From contig JACTAT010000164.1 in NCBI GenBank assembly GCA_014526335.1, positions 248,001 to 312,000 of the forward strand: a DNA stretch of 64,000 bases. Direction: 5' to 3'. This document shows, piece after piece, positions 1 to 43,325 of this stretch. The notes beneath the pieces were generated by a model. It saw nothing but the letters and a program-made list of their open reading frames with translations, ran no database searches and was not told where the DNA came from. Source of the stretch: Chrysaora quinquecirrha (taxonomy: Eukaryota > Cnidaria > Scyphozoa > Semaeostomeae > Pelagiidae). The number at the start of each line of letters is the position of its first letter. Positions within the stretch are counted from its first letter, which is position 1. The position numbers and the translations under genes were made by a program.

Positions 1-890
1 TGAAGAAGAAGAGGACGATAAAGAGGAAGGGGAGGATAATAAGAAGAGAGAGATGAAGTTGAAGATAAAAATGAAGAAGAGAATGATAAAGAGGAAGAAA
101 AAGAAGGAGATGAAGAAGAAGAAGAGGAAAATGTATAGGAAGAGGAAGATGAAAAAGAGGAGGGAGATGATGGAGAACAGGATGATTGAGAGGAAGCAGA
201 AGTTAAAGAAGAAGAGTAAATACAGAAGAAGTAAATGATAAAGAAAAGGAAGACAGAGAAGAAGAAAAGAAAGATTATTAAGAAGAGGAGGATGAAGAGG
301 AAAATGAAGATGATAAAGAAGAAGAGGAAGAAGAAGAGGAACACAGAAGATGTTGAAAAGTTGATATGAAAAGAGGAGGAAGAGAAAGAAGAAGAGGAAG
401 ATAAAAGGAAGAGAAAAGTGGTAAAGATGAGGAAGATAAAGAAGAAGAGGAAGATGATGATAAAGAAGATAAGAAAGAGGGAAAGGGATGATAAAGAGGG
501 AAGAAGATGGAGAAGAAAAGGCAGATAAAAAATAAGAGTAATACAAACAGTAGGGGGAAGATGATGAAGAAAAGGAAGTGTGCAGAAGAAGAGGAACATG
601 CAGAAGAAGTTTAAGGCAAAGATGAAGATGAAAATGAAAAAGAAGAGGAAGATGAAGAAGATGAAGATGACAAAGATAAAGAAAAAGGGTAAAATGAATA
701 AGAAGAGTATCACAAAGAGAAGAGGAAGAAGAGGAAGAAGATTAAGAGGAAGAAGAAGAGGAAGATGAAGAAGAAGAAAAAGACAAAGAAGAAGAAAGAA
801 AGGATGAAAATGAGGAAGACAAAGAAGAACATGTTGCTGGACAAGATGAGAAACTGAGAAGAAGAAGAACCAGAAAAAAGGACAAGTTAA
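1..890. repeat. Polypurine GA-rich simple-sequence tract
   Basis: The plus strand is almost entirely A and G (GAAGAA, GATGAA and GAGGAA variants) for about 890 bases. The short Lys/Glu/Met-rich reading frames through it are a by-product of composition. It lies downstream of the third exon of the minus-strand CFAP97-like gene, so on that gene's strand it is an intronic pyrimidine tract. No unit of fixed length is kept. Confidence 0.85.
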
Positions 891-914
891 TGAGTTAAGA
901 CTTATTTTGCTCAC

Positions 915-2701
915 CCTTTATTTCTGAATTGTGGACTTTTGTTATCAATCTGTCTACTTCCCATAATTTTCATTACTCTTTCCAGCAGCTTACGATTTTG
1001 ATAATCCACCTGAGCAAACCTGTCTTCTTCCATCTATGAAAGGAAAACATTTAAAGTGCTGTGAGATATATTATATGTCTCAAATTAACTCACACTCTTA
1101 AAATGTCACACATTTCTGTTGAAGCTATGGCAAGTTATTGCTTTTGTTTGATAGAATGGAAGGCTTTTAGAAGTAAACTTAAAAATAAACTTATCGTCCC
1201 CTCCTCCTCACTTGTTAATTTTCGAAAATTTTCCTTCCCCCTTCTCAACCCCATTTTATTAGTTGAGCATAACTTGCCGAAATAGATACATTTATATTTT
1301 CCTTAAATTTTGGTTTTGCTGTCCTGCAGTTCAGCATACTGTAATATATTGTATATTGTTATATTACAGTATGCTGTAATATATCAATAAGATATTAGCT
1401 CTTGTTTGCCCCCTCACAAAATCGTTTGAGCAGGTGAATCGTAAGATATCAAAATGTATTTTCCAATGCCCCTTTTATTCTAGCCCCCCGATTTATAAAA
1501 TTTCCAAACATTTTCCAACCCCCTGATTATTCCCCACCCTCTCCAATCATTTGGTACTCCAGAGTAACAGATTAAATCTGAATGCACCGTAATTGTTCAG
1601 GGAAGATTTCTAAAATGCAAAGCATTAAGGCATTGTAATGTTTATGTACATAAATCATGTCAACAATGTAAATGGTAACCATTGTTCATCTAGGTATTTA
1701 GTCATTCCTTATTTTATTGTAATTTAGTTCAGTAATGTAGTCACATAGCGCAGTCGTTTATGTCTGTCTCTCTCCTCTCTGATTCCCTACATGGGAATAC
1801 TACAGGCATTAAAAACATATTTCTTACCTGGAGCTTCTTTAGCCGCAGCTGCAGATGTAAGTAATCATACTTCTCATTATGACTTTCTGATGCTATTGTT
1901 GGCTTCATCTCGTGAATCTGGAAGATAATGATTTCAAGTAACAAGTAACAAAGCTTGACCTGGCAGTGGGGGGGGGGACTTAACATATTGTGGGTACTGG
2001 GGATGTGCCACCCCAAAAGGGTATTTATTGTTCGTTATGATTTTTGTATGAGCATGGATCTTTGTTTTCTAAAAATTGGTATGAATATTTCTTATTTTCT
2101 TTCTGTTTTTTCACTCTTCTTGGTAAAGTTTGATTTGAACTTACATAATATTAAAGTACATTTTGGAATGGTATTATGAGTTGATATTTTGGCATGATTT
2201 GTGTACACATTTTCAGGAATTTGATATAATATGGGTAGGCATTGTGTTCTTTGGTGGCACATCCCTATCCGAAACAAAGTCAAATACTCCCTGTGGACCC
2301 TTGACTGCTTGAAGCATATAGGTTTACCGGTAGTTTATTTTGCCAGCTTTTTAATTTTGATTTTCTTGCCAATGTCTTGACATTTCATTGCAAGAACCTC
2401 GCTTACGCTTAAAGAAGGATTTAAAACATTATATGATTTAATTTTTGATTAAGACTTAATCAAAATTTCTTAATCCTTCGGCCTTTTTGAGAGAGACCTC
2501 CCCTTTGACATTTGTTTTGGGGTTGGGTAGGGCCTAACTAGATACTGCACTGGAAATGCTTTCACCAACCAGACAAAACAAACACAAACAGACAAACAAA
2601 ATATGAAAACTTACCCGTTTTTTGTGTTTGTTATAAATTTCCAACCATTGTTTGTTTTCTCTTCGGTTTTTCCGAATTCTTGGCGAGACGTTTAACGCCA
2701 T
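915..2701 (-). CDS. CFAP97-domain-like (hemingway family) protein, 5' part
   Basis: Three coding exons join in phase on the minus strand: 2701-2615 (29 codons), 1917-1828 (30 codons) and 1033-915 (39 codons plus 2 nt). Donors are GTAAGT, GTAAGA and GTGAGC; acceptors end in CAG or TAG. The ATG at 2701 has an in-frame TAG 12 nt upstream. The peptide begins MALNVSPRIRKNRRENKQW, continues with WLEIYNKHKKR, then LHLQLRLKKLQ, then YQNRKLLERVMKIMGSRQID. This order (an aromatic-basic block, an H-x-x-KP-x-I segment, a leucine/lysine helix, then a helix ending N-x-x-LL-x-x-x-x-x-IM) is what I recall of the CFAP97 domain of small axonemal or sperm proteins. Family is by recognition, not search. The gene runs off the left edge; the right arm has a second copy. 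Coding status is more certain than the family name. Confidence 0.65.
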
Positions 2702-3973
2702 AATCAACCTCTATCGATGTCTGAACAATTCTACGTCTTTAACTTTAGGCTGCCATTTACATTCGGACCCTAACTTTGACCCTTTTGAAGATACAGCTTG
2801 TTTTTGTCATGGCAACCGCGATACCCATCCATGTTGTCAATGGGACATTCATGGTGGCACTTTTATCACCCATGTCCATTTTCGAATTTTCATTCATAAA
2901 TTTGATTTTCATCAATTGAAGAGTCTCAGTACTCTAGCACTTTACACGGTTTTTTTCACAAACTCGAGGGGTACACCGGTCAGACCCTGGGTCAGACCTG
3001 TCAAAGCACGATATTGGGTGGCTTGTGGGGAAAGAGGACGAGGGTTGACCGAAAAGCCGATATCTGGGTGTTGCCCATCTCGGCCCCCGGGAACCCGGCT
3101 AGATTCTAACATAGAACCTACGTATCTCGACCTTACGGGTAGTAAAATGATTTGACATGCCATAAATGAGTTACTGTTATAGTTCTGTACATACAGCTGC
3201 CAAAAATGAATATTTTTTAGTATGGCAAAAACTTCAATAAAGATATAGGAATATATGGTCATCAATAGTAGCGATACACGCACCCAAAAATGAAACTTAA
3301 AGTTGCCGTTTTTAAGTCTAGGCACTACTCAGTTTACTTTACACTTTACCCCTGGTCTGGATGCATTAGCATATAGCATGGTGCAGACACACACGGCGCT
3401 CATAATTACCGACCAGGTACGCATTTGTACACCTGGACAGAGAGAGGCGCATTTTGTGTTAACAACCTATCGAACTTATATAGCAAGTTCTTAAAGATCT
3501 TAAGATTTTAGAGAAAGGTTAGGAAAGATATAAAGATCTAACACAATTGACCATGAGGGCTTCGAAACTCAAGCATAACTATCCTCAAAGTCTGCTTTTT
3601 TGAAAATATCTACGAATCATAGTTGACATAGGCATGCACCCTCGATGTGTTACTTTTGAGCTAAGCTACATCTCCCTGAATTTAATTATAAGTAAAACCA
3701 AAACAAAATATTGTTACTGAATACAATACAGTACAGCCGCCTGATAATGAAGACATCGCCTCAAACTGTCTGCGGCGATCCTTTGTTCACATGCTGTCAC
3801 AGACTCTATCTGTCCAATGAATACAGATGACTAACGAAAACTCAGAAATCTGGAATATTGGGAAGGACGCTAGGAAAACACTATGCCTGCGGCAGCCTGA
3901 AGGACCGCAGGTACCTTTGCCGGCGGCCTGGGAGATTAAGTAACCTACTAGGTTAATGTTTTACTTAGGCCCT

Positions 3974-4112
3974 AGCAAGCAAGCAAGCAAGCAAGCAATC
4001 TTTATTTGTTAACTCAGGTCAGGGGTTCTGGCAGCTATGGAGCTGATGTGGACCTGCAGCTTGTGCCCCAGACTGATGTTCTAGAACGAATACCCTGGGT
4101 ACTCATCTAGTT
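3974..4112. mobile_element. Retroelement-like insertion with (AGCA)n end, left arm only
   Basis: Five to six AGCA units are followed by about 120 bases (TCTTTATTTGTTAACTCAGG and onward). The corresponding place in the right arm (near 61590-61620) lacks it. A short tandem tail on a compact insert is typical of the 3' end of a non-LTR element or SINE. Boundaries are approximate and no coding part is present. Confidence 0.5.
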
Positions 4113-4886
4113 ACAGTAAGGCGGCATGCCCAACCGTGTCTTGAATTTTGTACCGGATAGGGCTTCCAGTTACACTATGACGACTTAATCTGGTATAAGA
4201 CGCTCCGCCAACCGTCTTGAAAATCATTGCGCTCTGGAAAAAATCAAGACGGGACACGGCGGCACAGTGTATCGACCAATCCGATAAATGACGCTCCGAA
4301 GAAAGCTTGCTTTCCCATTGTTTCACAAAAGAAATGCAAACAAATCTGCGAAGGAGCTGCCGTGGCATCTCAGCGTAACTGCAATGATCGCCATGAAATT
4401 CGTGGCTCTGCGCTCGGGCTTAATCCATCAAAATCTTATGACGGCACGAAAATCAAAACGCGGGGACATCATTTGCGCGTTGACATCATTGGTGCGTTGT
4501 CGTACCATGTATGCCATGATATAGGGACGAATCATGAAAAAAGTCATTCCAGCGTAGAATAACTGGGGCCTTAATCTCCCTGCCGGTGGCTACCGCCAGC
4601 AGTTATGTTTATATCATAAGCAGTCTTAAACAGTATAGCAACATACACAGGTTTTTCCATTACAGTTTCCCAGAGTTGATATACAGTTTATAGGTAGCCC
4701 TCGCATTTAAGTGACAAATGATTCCGAACAGTCTGTCTACTAGACTCAACAGGTCTGAATAATTAACCATGGCCTATTTATAAGATTTAAACTGTATTCA
4801 GCCACCCAAACTCTCATCTTTTTACTTTAATCTGCTAGCCCGTTAAAAGAGTAAACAAAGCAGTGAGAAGCATGAATTGAAACTCA

Positions 4887-5080
4887 CCTGTTGTTGATAG
4901 CCAATCGCTATGGTTTCAAGTATGCCTATATGCTTTGTTATTCTCAAGACTGGCTGATAGCAACAGAAGAACTCATACAAACTACATAGTTGATACATGA
5001 ATTGATACATTTGAAAGTCTCCTACAGACAAAGCCTTATTTGCAGTAGCTGTTTTGTCGATACATGTAAACCATTTTTGC
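4887..5080 (-). other. Possible 5' non-coding exon of the CFAP97-like gene
   Basis: A stretch ending in a good donor (CAACAG then GTGAGT) is well conserved with the right arm (60610-60819) and lies between the two divergent genes on the strand of the CFAP97-like gene. A frame reading MYQFMYQLCSLYEFFCCYQP is open in both arms. A one-base length difference just upstream (near 5058) breaks a longer shared frame, so I favour an untranslated first exon. The upstream limit is not defined. Confidence 0.3.
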
Positions 5081-5176
5081 ACAAGCCGTTTGAATGCAGC
5101 AATAGCTTATATCTGCATTTCGAGCTCTCTAACGATTCGTAGCACTATGTAAGTTATTGGTCCGTAGAATGAAACT

Positions 5177-37665
<32,489 letters not shown>

Positions 37666-37667
<2 letters not shown>

Positions 37668-37671
37668 TAAA
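37666..37671 (+). terminator. Poly(A) signal overlapping the annexin stop codon
   Basis: AATAAA shares two bases with the TAA stop (37665-37667). If used, the 3' UTR would be only about 20 bases. Another AATAAA lies near 38300 and could serve a longer 3' UTR. Confidence 0.5.
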
Positions 37672-37819
37672 GACCAGGACATTGATTTGATTTATTTTGA
37701 TTTGTTATTTAAGGATGATTATCATCCAGCAATGTTATTAATTTTTTCCACTTGCATCGCATAAAACTAAAATCATAAGTTTTTATAAACATAATTAAAT
37801 TGAATTTTGCGCATGACGC

Positions 37820-37980
37820 TGCTTTGCAGTTAGACTTACTACAAGAGTCGTAGTTATTGCTATTGAATTGAATTGCTGGACGCTCAAGCTAACCTGACTG
37901 TAGCGAAGAACAACAACATCAATTCAATTCAATGTGAACGAAAGTTAGGGACTCGGGAAGCAAGTCTACTTTGCAGTAGA
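37820..37980. mobile_element. Element with AATTCAATTC core, copy 2 (inverted)
   Basis: It is the reverse complement of 22545-22680, including GAATTGAATTGCTGGACGCT and GGGAAGCAAGTCTAC. It lies just downstream of the annexin gene. Confidence 0.65.
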
Positions 37981-38719
37981 CGACAAGCGCACGCCGAGGT
38001 AAAATAAATTTAAAATTTATTATCACAAGCTTTGAGAAGCGTGGTGGTTGGTTTTTTTCTCATCCAGCAATTTTCCTCCTTGCACCTCTGTCCCCTTGTT
38101 AAGGGAAGGAAAAAATAGGAAAACATTTTTGGAGCGCTGAAGGTTTAACATGTTATATGAGCTGTAGTTTTCGCTTAGATTTCTTACATTTATCCCACAC
38201 TTTTTCGGAAACAGCTGCAACAACAAAATTGGTGTTTCCTCAGAATAGTTGGAGCGGACTGGTGGAGTGCGGAGGAGCGTAGACTACGATGAATGTAATA
38301 AATAAAGTTTTCACTGCTTTTTTGCTGCTAGTTTCGTTTCATAATTAAACTGAATCCATAATTGCTATCCAAAATCGTATGGTTTTTGTTAATGGCGGCA
38401 GCTCGAACTACGTATTATGAGCGGGTGTGATGTTAAGGGAAGCTGGGAGCAAATTAAGATTTTAGGAGTAAGTCAAGGTCATTTCCAAGGAACAAAACAG
38501 GCATGATTAACTACAGGGACACAAGGGAAAAACTTTGCGTGAACAGAAAATCAACCATGGCATTTCCTAAAGTCCGTGCTATCAGTAATACTAAACTAAA
38601 TGCTGTTGTAAACCTTACCTTATATTGTACCAAATGCATCATTAGTTGCTCGTATTTCATTTGCCGTGACTAGGGATCACGTATAATTCAACATCATCAT
38701 CAAAAACGCTTCTTTTTGT

Positions 38720-39297
38720 CAAGACAGAGCTTCTTCTCTCTCAATTTCAGTATCAACTGTAACGAAAAATCATAAAACACATTTAGATACGTTTGATTTT
38801 TTCCCAAGTGGCATACCACAATATTTAGGATTCGAACCTAGGCTGCATGATCAGGAGCCAAGGACGTTTCCACTGCTCAATGAAATCGCCTAGCAGTCTA
38901 ACTCGCCAAGTCATAGCTACAGCCCGAGGCTCTCTCCACCATCCGTTTGACTTTTTGGGTTTCGGCTATGCGGAGTTTCTTCAGCACCATACATATTTAT
39001 ATATCTTTCTCATGACTCAAGAGTGGTCTTGGGCTGTATACCACCTGTGATAAATCTATCCTAGTGTTCACCCATTCTTGAAAAATTTAGTGTTTGTTTG
39101 GATGTATTTCAAAACATATATTTGTGTAGCGATTGCTCAAACAGTTTAGATTCAAAAATTGATAGCTTATTACTTCTTCCAAGACGAAGCAAAGTCTAAA
39201 TTATTGAGGAAAATAGGCCTAATTTACTTGCTGAAGATTGAACTTACCAAAGAAAACAACACCTAGGACGAGATGGACTGAGAGATGTTAGCAGCAT
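38720..39297 (-). pseudogene. Broken paralogue of the Arg/Trp-repeat peptide gene
   Basis: A signal-peptide exon (39297-39248, MLLTSLS then, after a one-base frame change, VHLVLGVVFFG) is followed by GTAAGT. Its 5' flank matches that of the intact gene at 42649 (CAGCATCTT, CGAAGTT, ACTGGAC, GAAGATGC in the same order on the plus strand). A second exon-like piece after an acceptor at 38757 encodes acidic VDTEIEREEALS and then a stop. No cationic third exon is seen. The frameshift, early stop and missing mature region make it a pseudogene. A SINE sits inside its intron. Confidence 0.6.
38810..38970 (-). mobile_element. tRNA-derived SINE with intact B box
   Basis: On the minus strand ATTGAGCAGTGGAAACGTCC (A-box area) is followed by the perfect B box GGTTCGAATCC and then GGTATGCCACTTGGG. 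It belongs to the family seen at 16980 and 29395-30320. It lies within the intron of the pseudogene. Confidence 0.65.
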
Positions 39298-39605
39298 CTT
39301 GTTGTTGCCCGAAGTTTGGACACTGGACTCTGGAAACGACTGGATGAAGATGCCATTTCCAAAACTTAAACGTTTTCACTTGATTTTCCAGAGAGCTGAT
39401 ACTGGCAAGAACTTTTGGCGTACAGAAGAAATCGGTCTCTTCGCTCTGAACTGGCCTTCACTCCATCCAGACTCTTGCTTTCGTTTTGTAAGACGAAAAC
39501 TCAGAAAAATTCACGCTTCAGATAGCATGCAGGCCCAAGGGACTTTATCCCAATGTTCGCTTGTTTCGTGTTCTGGTCTTGTCACAATTCACAGATTCAA
39601 CTCAG

Positions 39606-39855
39606 AGCCTCGTTTTTAAATGTACGAATTTTCTTCAAACAAAAAAAATGACTTCAGGATTCGAATTCAGAACTTTTAGTTTGGAGTTGAGGAAATCTTT
39701 ATTGTCGATTTTGGTATCATAGCGATTAAAAGTTTGTATATCTTTCAGGGATTTTACCGCTAGAAATGAAATTTTTATACACCCTCGCTACTGTACAGTA
39801 AAATTGCAAAAATTGTTATTGCTAGAAATTTTGAAAAACGAGATCCTACCCTTGT
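39606..39855. mobile_element. Decayed MITE of the GCCTCGTTTT family
   Basis: AGAGCCTCGTTTTTAAATGT at the left and TTTTGAAAAACGAGATCC at the right, with GGATTCGAATTCAGAAC inside, fit the family of 22718-23026. Confidence 0.55.
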
Positions 39856-39866
39856 TCACGCTGCAA

Positions 39867-40040
39867 AAAGTAGCCTGGGCTTGACTATCGTGCACGCGCT
39901 TGGCTTGGATCCAGTAACATGGCCCCGCTCTGATGTGAGCTCGGTCCAAATTGAGAAAAGGCTAAGCGCAAGTTTTACGCGTTCGCACCCGCTTGGGCCA
40001 GACGTTATTGTAAAAACCGGCCTAGTCCAGGCTACTTTTT
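39867..40040. mobile_element. Small inverted-end element (AAAGTAGCCTGG)
   Basis: AAAGTAGCCTGGGCTTGAC at the left is mirrored by GGCCTAGTCCAGGCTACTTT at the right. It is more GC-rich than its surroundings and has no recognisable coding part. Confidence 0.6.
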
Positions 40041-40854
40041 ATATAAACAGAACAGGGCTTATAGAGGTGAATGGACGAGTTTTAAATTAGCTAGTTTAGT
40101 ATAGTTCCTTGACTGTCGACGTAGGGGGGTCTAGGGGTGGTGCCACGCTGGATTTTGCTGCCAGAGATCTCTATTTTGAGCCATCCTCGGATGTTCTTAT
40201 TAAGGTGTTCAAATCAAAGCCATTCCATTCCTTGATGTAGCTAGCCCAAGCTTTACATGGCCCCTCCCCGCCTCACTTCTTCCACAGCATCGCGTAGGAT
40301 GGTTTTAGCCAGAGTTTCGTAACGTTCCACATGACGTAACCATGAGAGTTTGTGGCGTTTCACTATTGCCAATAGAGGTTCTTGTTTTAAGGCTGATTAA
40401 AAAATCTAACATGCGTAGTCGATGATCTCTGAAACGATCAATGGTTCGAGAGAAGGGCCAATTCGAGGATTTACGGTATCTGTGTATATGTGTTCGCTTA
40501 TAATTCAAGATCCACTCCACACATCGCAAAACAGAATATACCTTAGTATTCGACGAGTGGGGGTAATAGGCGGCAGAATGGGGTTTATGAGAAGGAAATG
40601 TTAATTTTTCATACCCATTAAGAGTGCGCTTTCATGCCAGGAAAATTCAAAACCTTTTCCGTAAAAATGCGAGAAAGACATTCGATTAAGAACCGGTTCG
40701 GACTTTTCATTGCCCTGTTATTTATGGAGCATACAAAAAAGAAAAGAACTTTGCTCATATATTCACTATTATTAATTCTTCGTCTGAAGGAAAAAGGAAA
40801 AATAATAAACAGCAAGCGATTTCGTTACGTTTAAGTTGTTGAGTCAGCATTAAA
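40041..40854. other. Intergenic, nothing definite
   Basis: Between the small element and the poly(A) signal of the peptide gene I see no convincing exon. Several 60-70 residue frames overlap each other on both strands without splice context. Confidence 0.5.
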
Positions 40855-40860
40855 TTTATT
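40855..40860 (-). terminator. Poly(A) signal of the Arg/Trp peptide gene
   Basis: On the minus strand AATAAA lies 57 bases after the stop codon (TATCAATAAATTTAATGC), a normal distance for a short 3' UTR. Confidence 0.75.
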
Positions 40861-40916
40861 GATAGTTATCAATGAAAGCGGTAATAAGTCATGTGAAAAT
40901 AGAGCGTGCTCTCTTT

Positions 40917-42649
40917 CTAGCCTCTTCTTCTCCACGATCGACGTCTCCACGATCGACGTCTCCACGATCGACGTCTCCACGATCGTCGTCTCCACGATCG
41001 ACGTCTCCACGATCGACGTCTCCACGATCTTCTCCTGACAACTCTTCGTCTTCGCCTCGTAACAATACGTCTTCTCCAACTTCGAGCAGATGGATCTGAA
41101 AGTTTCTTATTATCGTCTGCCAAAGAAAAGTGATTTATTTTGAGCTCATAAATTTTTAATACAAGAAACTGAATCGAAGTTAAATCGAGCACGGGGCCTA
41201 CTTTTCAGTACTTGCCGTTCCTAAAATCCTTCTGGCTGCGTAACATTTGCAATATTTTTCGTTCAGTGCTTTTTCCGCACTTCAGACGAAAGTAGCAAGT
41301 AGTGCACATTTTACTTTTATGATCATAATTAACAATTAAGGAATCGAGTACTAATTCCGAGCTTTGCTTAGAAAAAAATTCGTATGCAGTATTTCACTAG
41401 TAGATAGGTCAATTTTTTAGTTTCTTAGCTATTTGTTCAGTTCTTTTGAACAAGTATTCTTGGTACTTGTCAAAAGTAGTCTTGTTACAGTAAACGTTAG
41501 CTATGTTTGTTAAATGTTAGGGTTTTGAAAATACAGTATGGTGAAAGCCAGCGAGCTTTTTATCTTTCCGAGTTTGCCAGACAACGAGTTTGCACCATTT
41601 TTTATGTAATACCGAGTTTGCCCAGACCACAAAACTTGTACTCGCAGTACACTCTTTATTAGCAATGAATTGCACATGAATAAATGTAAATTTACCTTCA
41701 GCGTCTGCAACTGCCGCATCATCATCCACTGTTATTGCTTCTACGGAATGATCATTTGATTCATTTTCATCATCCGACAGATCTGCTTCAGCCAACGTAG
41801 CAGTTTCGTCGTCTTCAATTTTAGCGCCATCTTAAACAGAAAATCATAAATTTTAACGATTAAAAAATAGAAGAGTACATCATATTCATTATTGAATATA
41901 CAAATGTGTCATCAAAATTTTACGGTGTCTCTCTGCATGGCAAGTGAAAAATTTAAGTTTCTTAAAACTTGAGAATTTGGAAGAAAATAGGAGCTTAGGC
42001 CTGAGAATGTCGCGTTTCCTCGAATAAGAGTTTTGCCTCGAATAAGCGCCCTTTGGGTCGAGCTGTCCATTGTCCATCAGGGTTGGTCCCAGATGTAATC
42101 AAGAGAAACGTTTTGCCAGTTGCTTCAAAATTTAGTTTTTTTCAAAACCATAGCTTATTCATAAATTTTCAAATAATTGCTCCTCTTTGACATTTTTCAC
42201 TAAGCGCCCCGACGTTTAACGGTAGTCGAATAAACTCTGTTTCAATAAGCAACCGGTCAAAGCAACTAGGGCAGAGAATTTGTTCAAATTTTTGGTTGAC
42301 ATACCTTTCTCGATACAGTACATAATTGCAAACTTGCCAATTACATTGAACAGCAAGAAAAGAGCCAAAAAATAAAGTTTTTAGGGATAGGGGGTACCAA
42401 TTCTTTTGGCGAGGATTGAAAGACCAAATACGTTAAGCAACTTTGAGGGCTGGACCAAAAGTGCAGTTGCTTATTAAAAATAAGTGTATTTCTAAGAACA
42501 GCCAGCCTCAGTCAATGTTGGCTTTTTCTTTAAAAAGGAAGAGTCTACTGTAAACCGTGAAATTTAAGGCAAGATATATATAAACTGTACTCACCACTTA
42601 CTGCTGCTCCTAGAACGAGAAGAAGAAGACAAAGCGACTTAACCAGCAT
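40917..42649 (-). CDS. Secreted arminin-like precursor with (SWRRR)7 cationic C-terminus
   Basis: Three exons join in phase on the minus strand: 42649-42595, 41830-41696 and 41116-40917, giving 129 residues. Residues 1-18 are a signal peptide (core LCLLLLVLGAAVS). Residues 19-74 form an acidic pro-region with about 21 Asp/Glu and 3 Lys (for example DLSDDENES, TVDDDAA). Residues 75-129 hold 33 Arg and 8 Trp and no acidic residue: RSWRRRIVTRRRRRVV, then RRR, seven SWRRR units and a final Gly, which could be an amidation donor. Signal, acidic pro-part and cationic tail is the layout of arminins, antimicrobial peptides of Hydra epithelium; this match is by design, not sequence identity. Donors GTGAGT and GTAAAT and acceptors TTTAAG and TTTGGCAG fit. 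The 1-nt phase is kept at both introns, which argues strongly for a real gene. An alternative donor (GTAAGT at 42601) would break the phase. Confidence 0.82.
40926..41034. repeat. 15-bp coding minisatellite TCTCCACGATCGACG
   Basis: Seven near-perfect 15-bp units on the plus strand encode the SWRRR units on the minus strand. One unit has GTCG instead of GACG, a silent change (CGT to CGA, both Arg). The unit length is a multiple of three, so gain or loss of a unit changes peptide length without a frameshift. Confidence 0.95.
42290..42490. mobile_element. AAGCAACTTTGAGGGC repeat in intron 1 of the peptide gene
   Basis: TAAGCAACTTTGAGGGCTGG, then ACCAAAAGTGCAGTTGCT, matches copies at 32200-32290 and 46020-46240. 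It is a decayed DNA-element fragment. Confidence 0.5.
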
Positions 42650-42711
42650 CTTCGTGTCGCTCGAAGTTGAACCAGACTGGACCTTGGTGAAACTCCAATT
42701 GAAGATGCTCT

Positions 42712-42719
42712 TATTTATA
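42712..42719 (-). promoter_or_regulatory. TATA box of the Arg/Trp peptide gene
   Basis: TATAAATA on the minus strand begins 70 bases upstream of the ATG at 42649. Transcription about 30 bases downstream would give a 5' UTR of about 40 bases (AAGAGCATCTTCAATTGG onward). The pseudogene shows related sequence in the UTR part but has lost the TATA. Confidence 0.7.
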
Positions 42720-43232
42720 CCCCATAAGAACTATGGAATCAGTAAACAAAATTCTTATTTTCACGTGAAAAAATGCATGCTTTCAAATGATGATATAGAG
42801 TCGATTGAAAATGTTTCCCAGGCGTAAATGTTTCCCTCACTCTTTCACAAGCAGATTTTTACATTTTTTCCCGGTATTATCGTTTCCACGAGTTTTTTCG
42901 CTCGTGGATTTCAGTTTTGCCACCCTGAGACTTGACTTCTTCATGAGCATTGACTATTTTTTTGTAAGAAGGAATAGAGAGAATGGGTTGTAAACTCCCA
43001 TGTCGGTGCATGCTTTCCCTGGTTTAAATATTAAGGTTTTGAGGGAACGTGTGAATGTAATATTTGTAAGGATTTAAGGAATATTTCTTGGTCCTGTCTG
43101 CAAGAGAAGCGTGCAGTAGTAATTTGGTTGGGAAAGTAGGCTATACACTTTACAGATACTCACAGACAGTCTTGAAGTGGAACAAGACTTAAAAAAATTT
43201 AAAAAAAAGCAAGAAGATCTTTTGACATACTT

Positions 43233-43325
43233 AAAGCTTTTTTCTTCTGACACTCCTCAGACGAAATTGTTTCAGTCTGTTTCTGACGTTTATACTCTGA
43301 GGAGTGTCATGCGAAAAAAGCTTTT
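43233..43325. mobile_element. Palindromic foldback repeat (AAAGCTTTTTTC ends)
   Basis: AAAGCTTTTTTCTTCTGACA, then CTCCTCAGACGAAA, is mirrored by TGAGGAGTGTCATGCGAAAA, then AAGCTTT. The unit recurs, decayed, at 8085-8160 and 34125-34180. A 68-residue frame overlapping it is probably not a gene. Confidence 0.6.

Noticed and set aside
2652..3155. 167-codon plus frame
   Set aside because: Antisense to the ATG exon of the CFAP97-like gene; not kept in the right arm.
4227..4562. 111-codon plus frame, partly conserved in the right arm
   Set aside because: The frame is altered at its start between arms and shows no splice context or recognisable domain.
40872..41099. Plus-strand Ser/Pro/Arg frame (SPRSTSPRST)
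   Set aside because: Antisense of the SWRRR repeat; the minus strand has the signal peptide, exons, TATA box and poly(A) signal.
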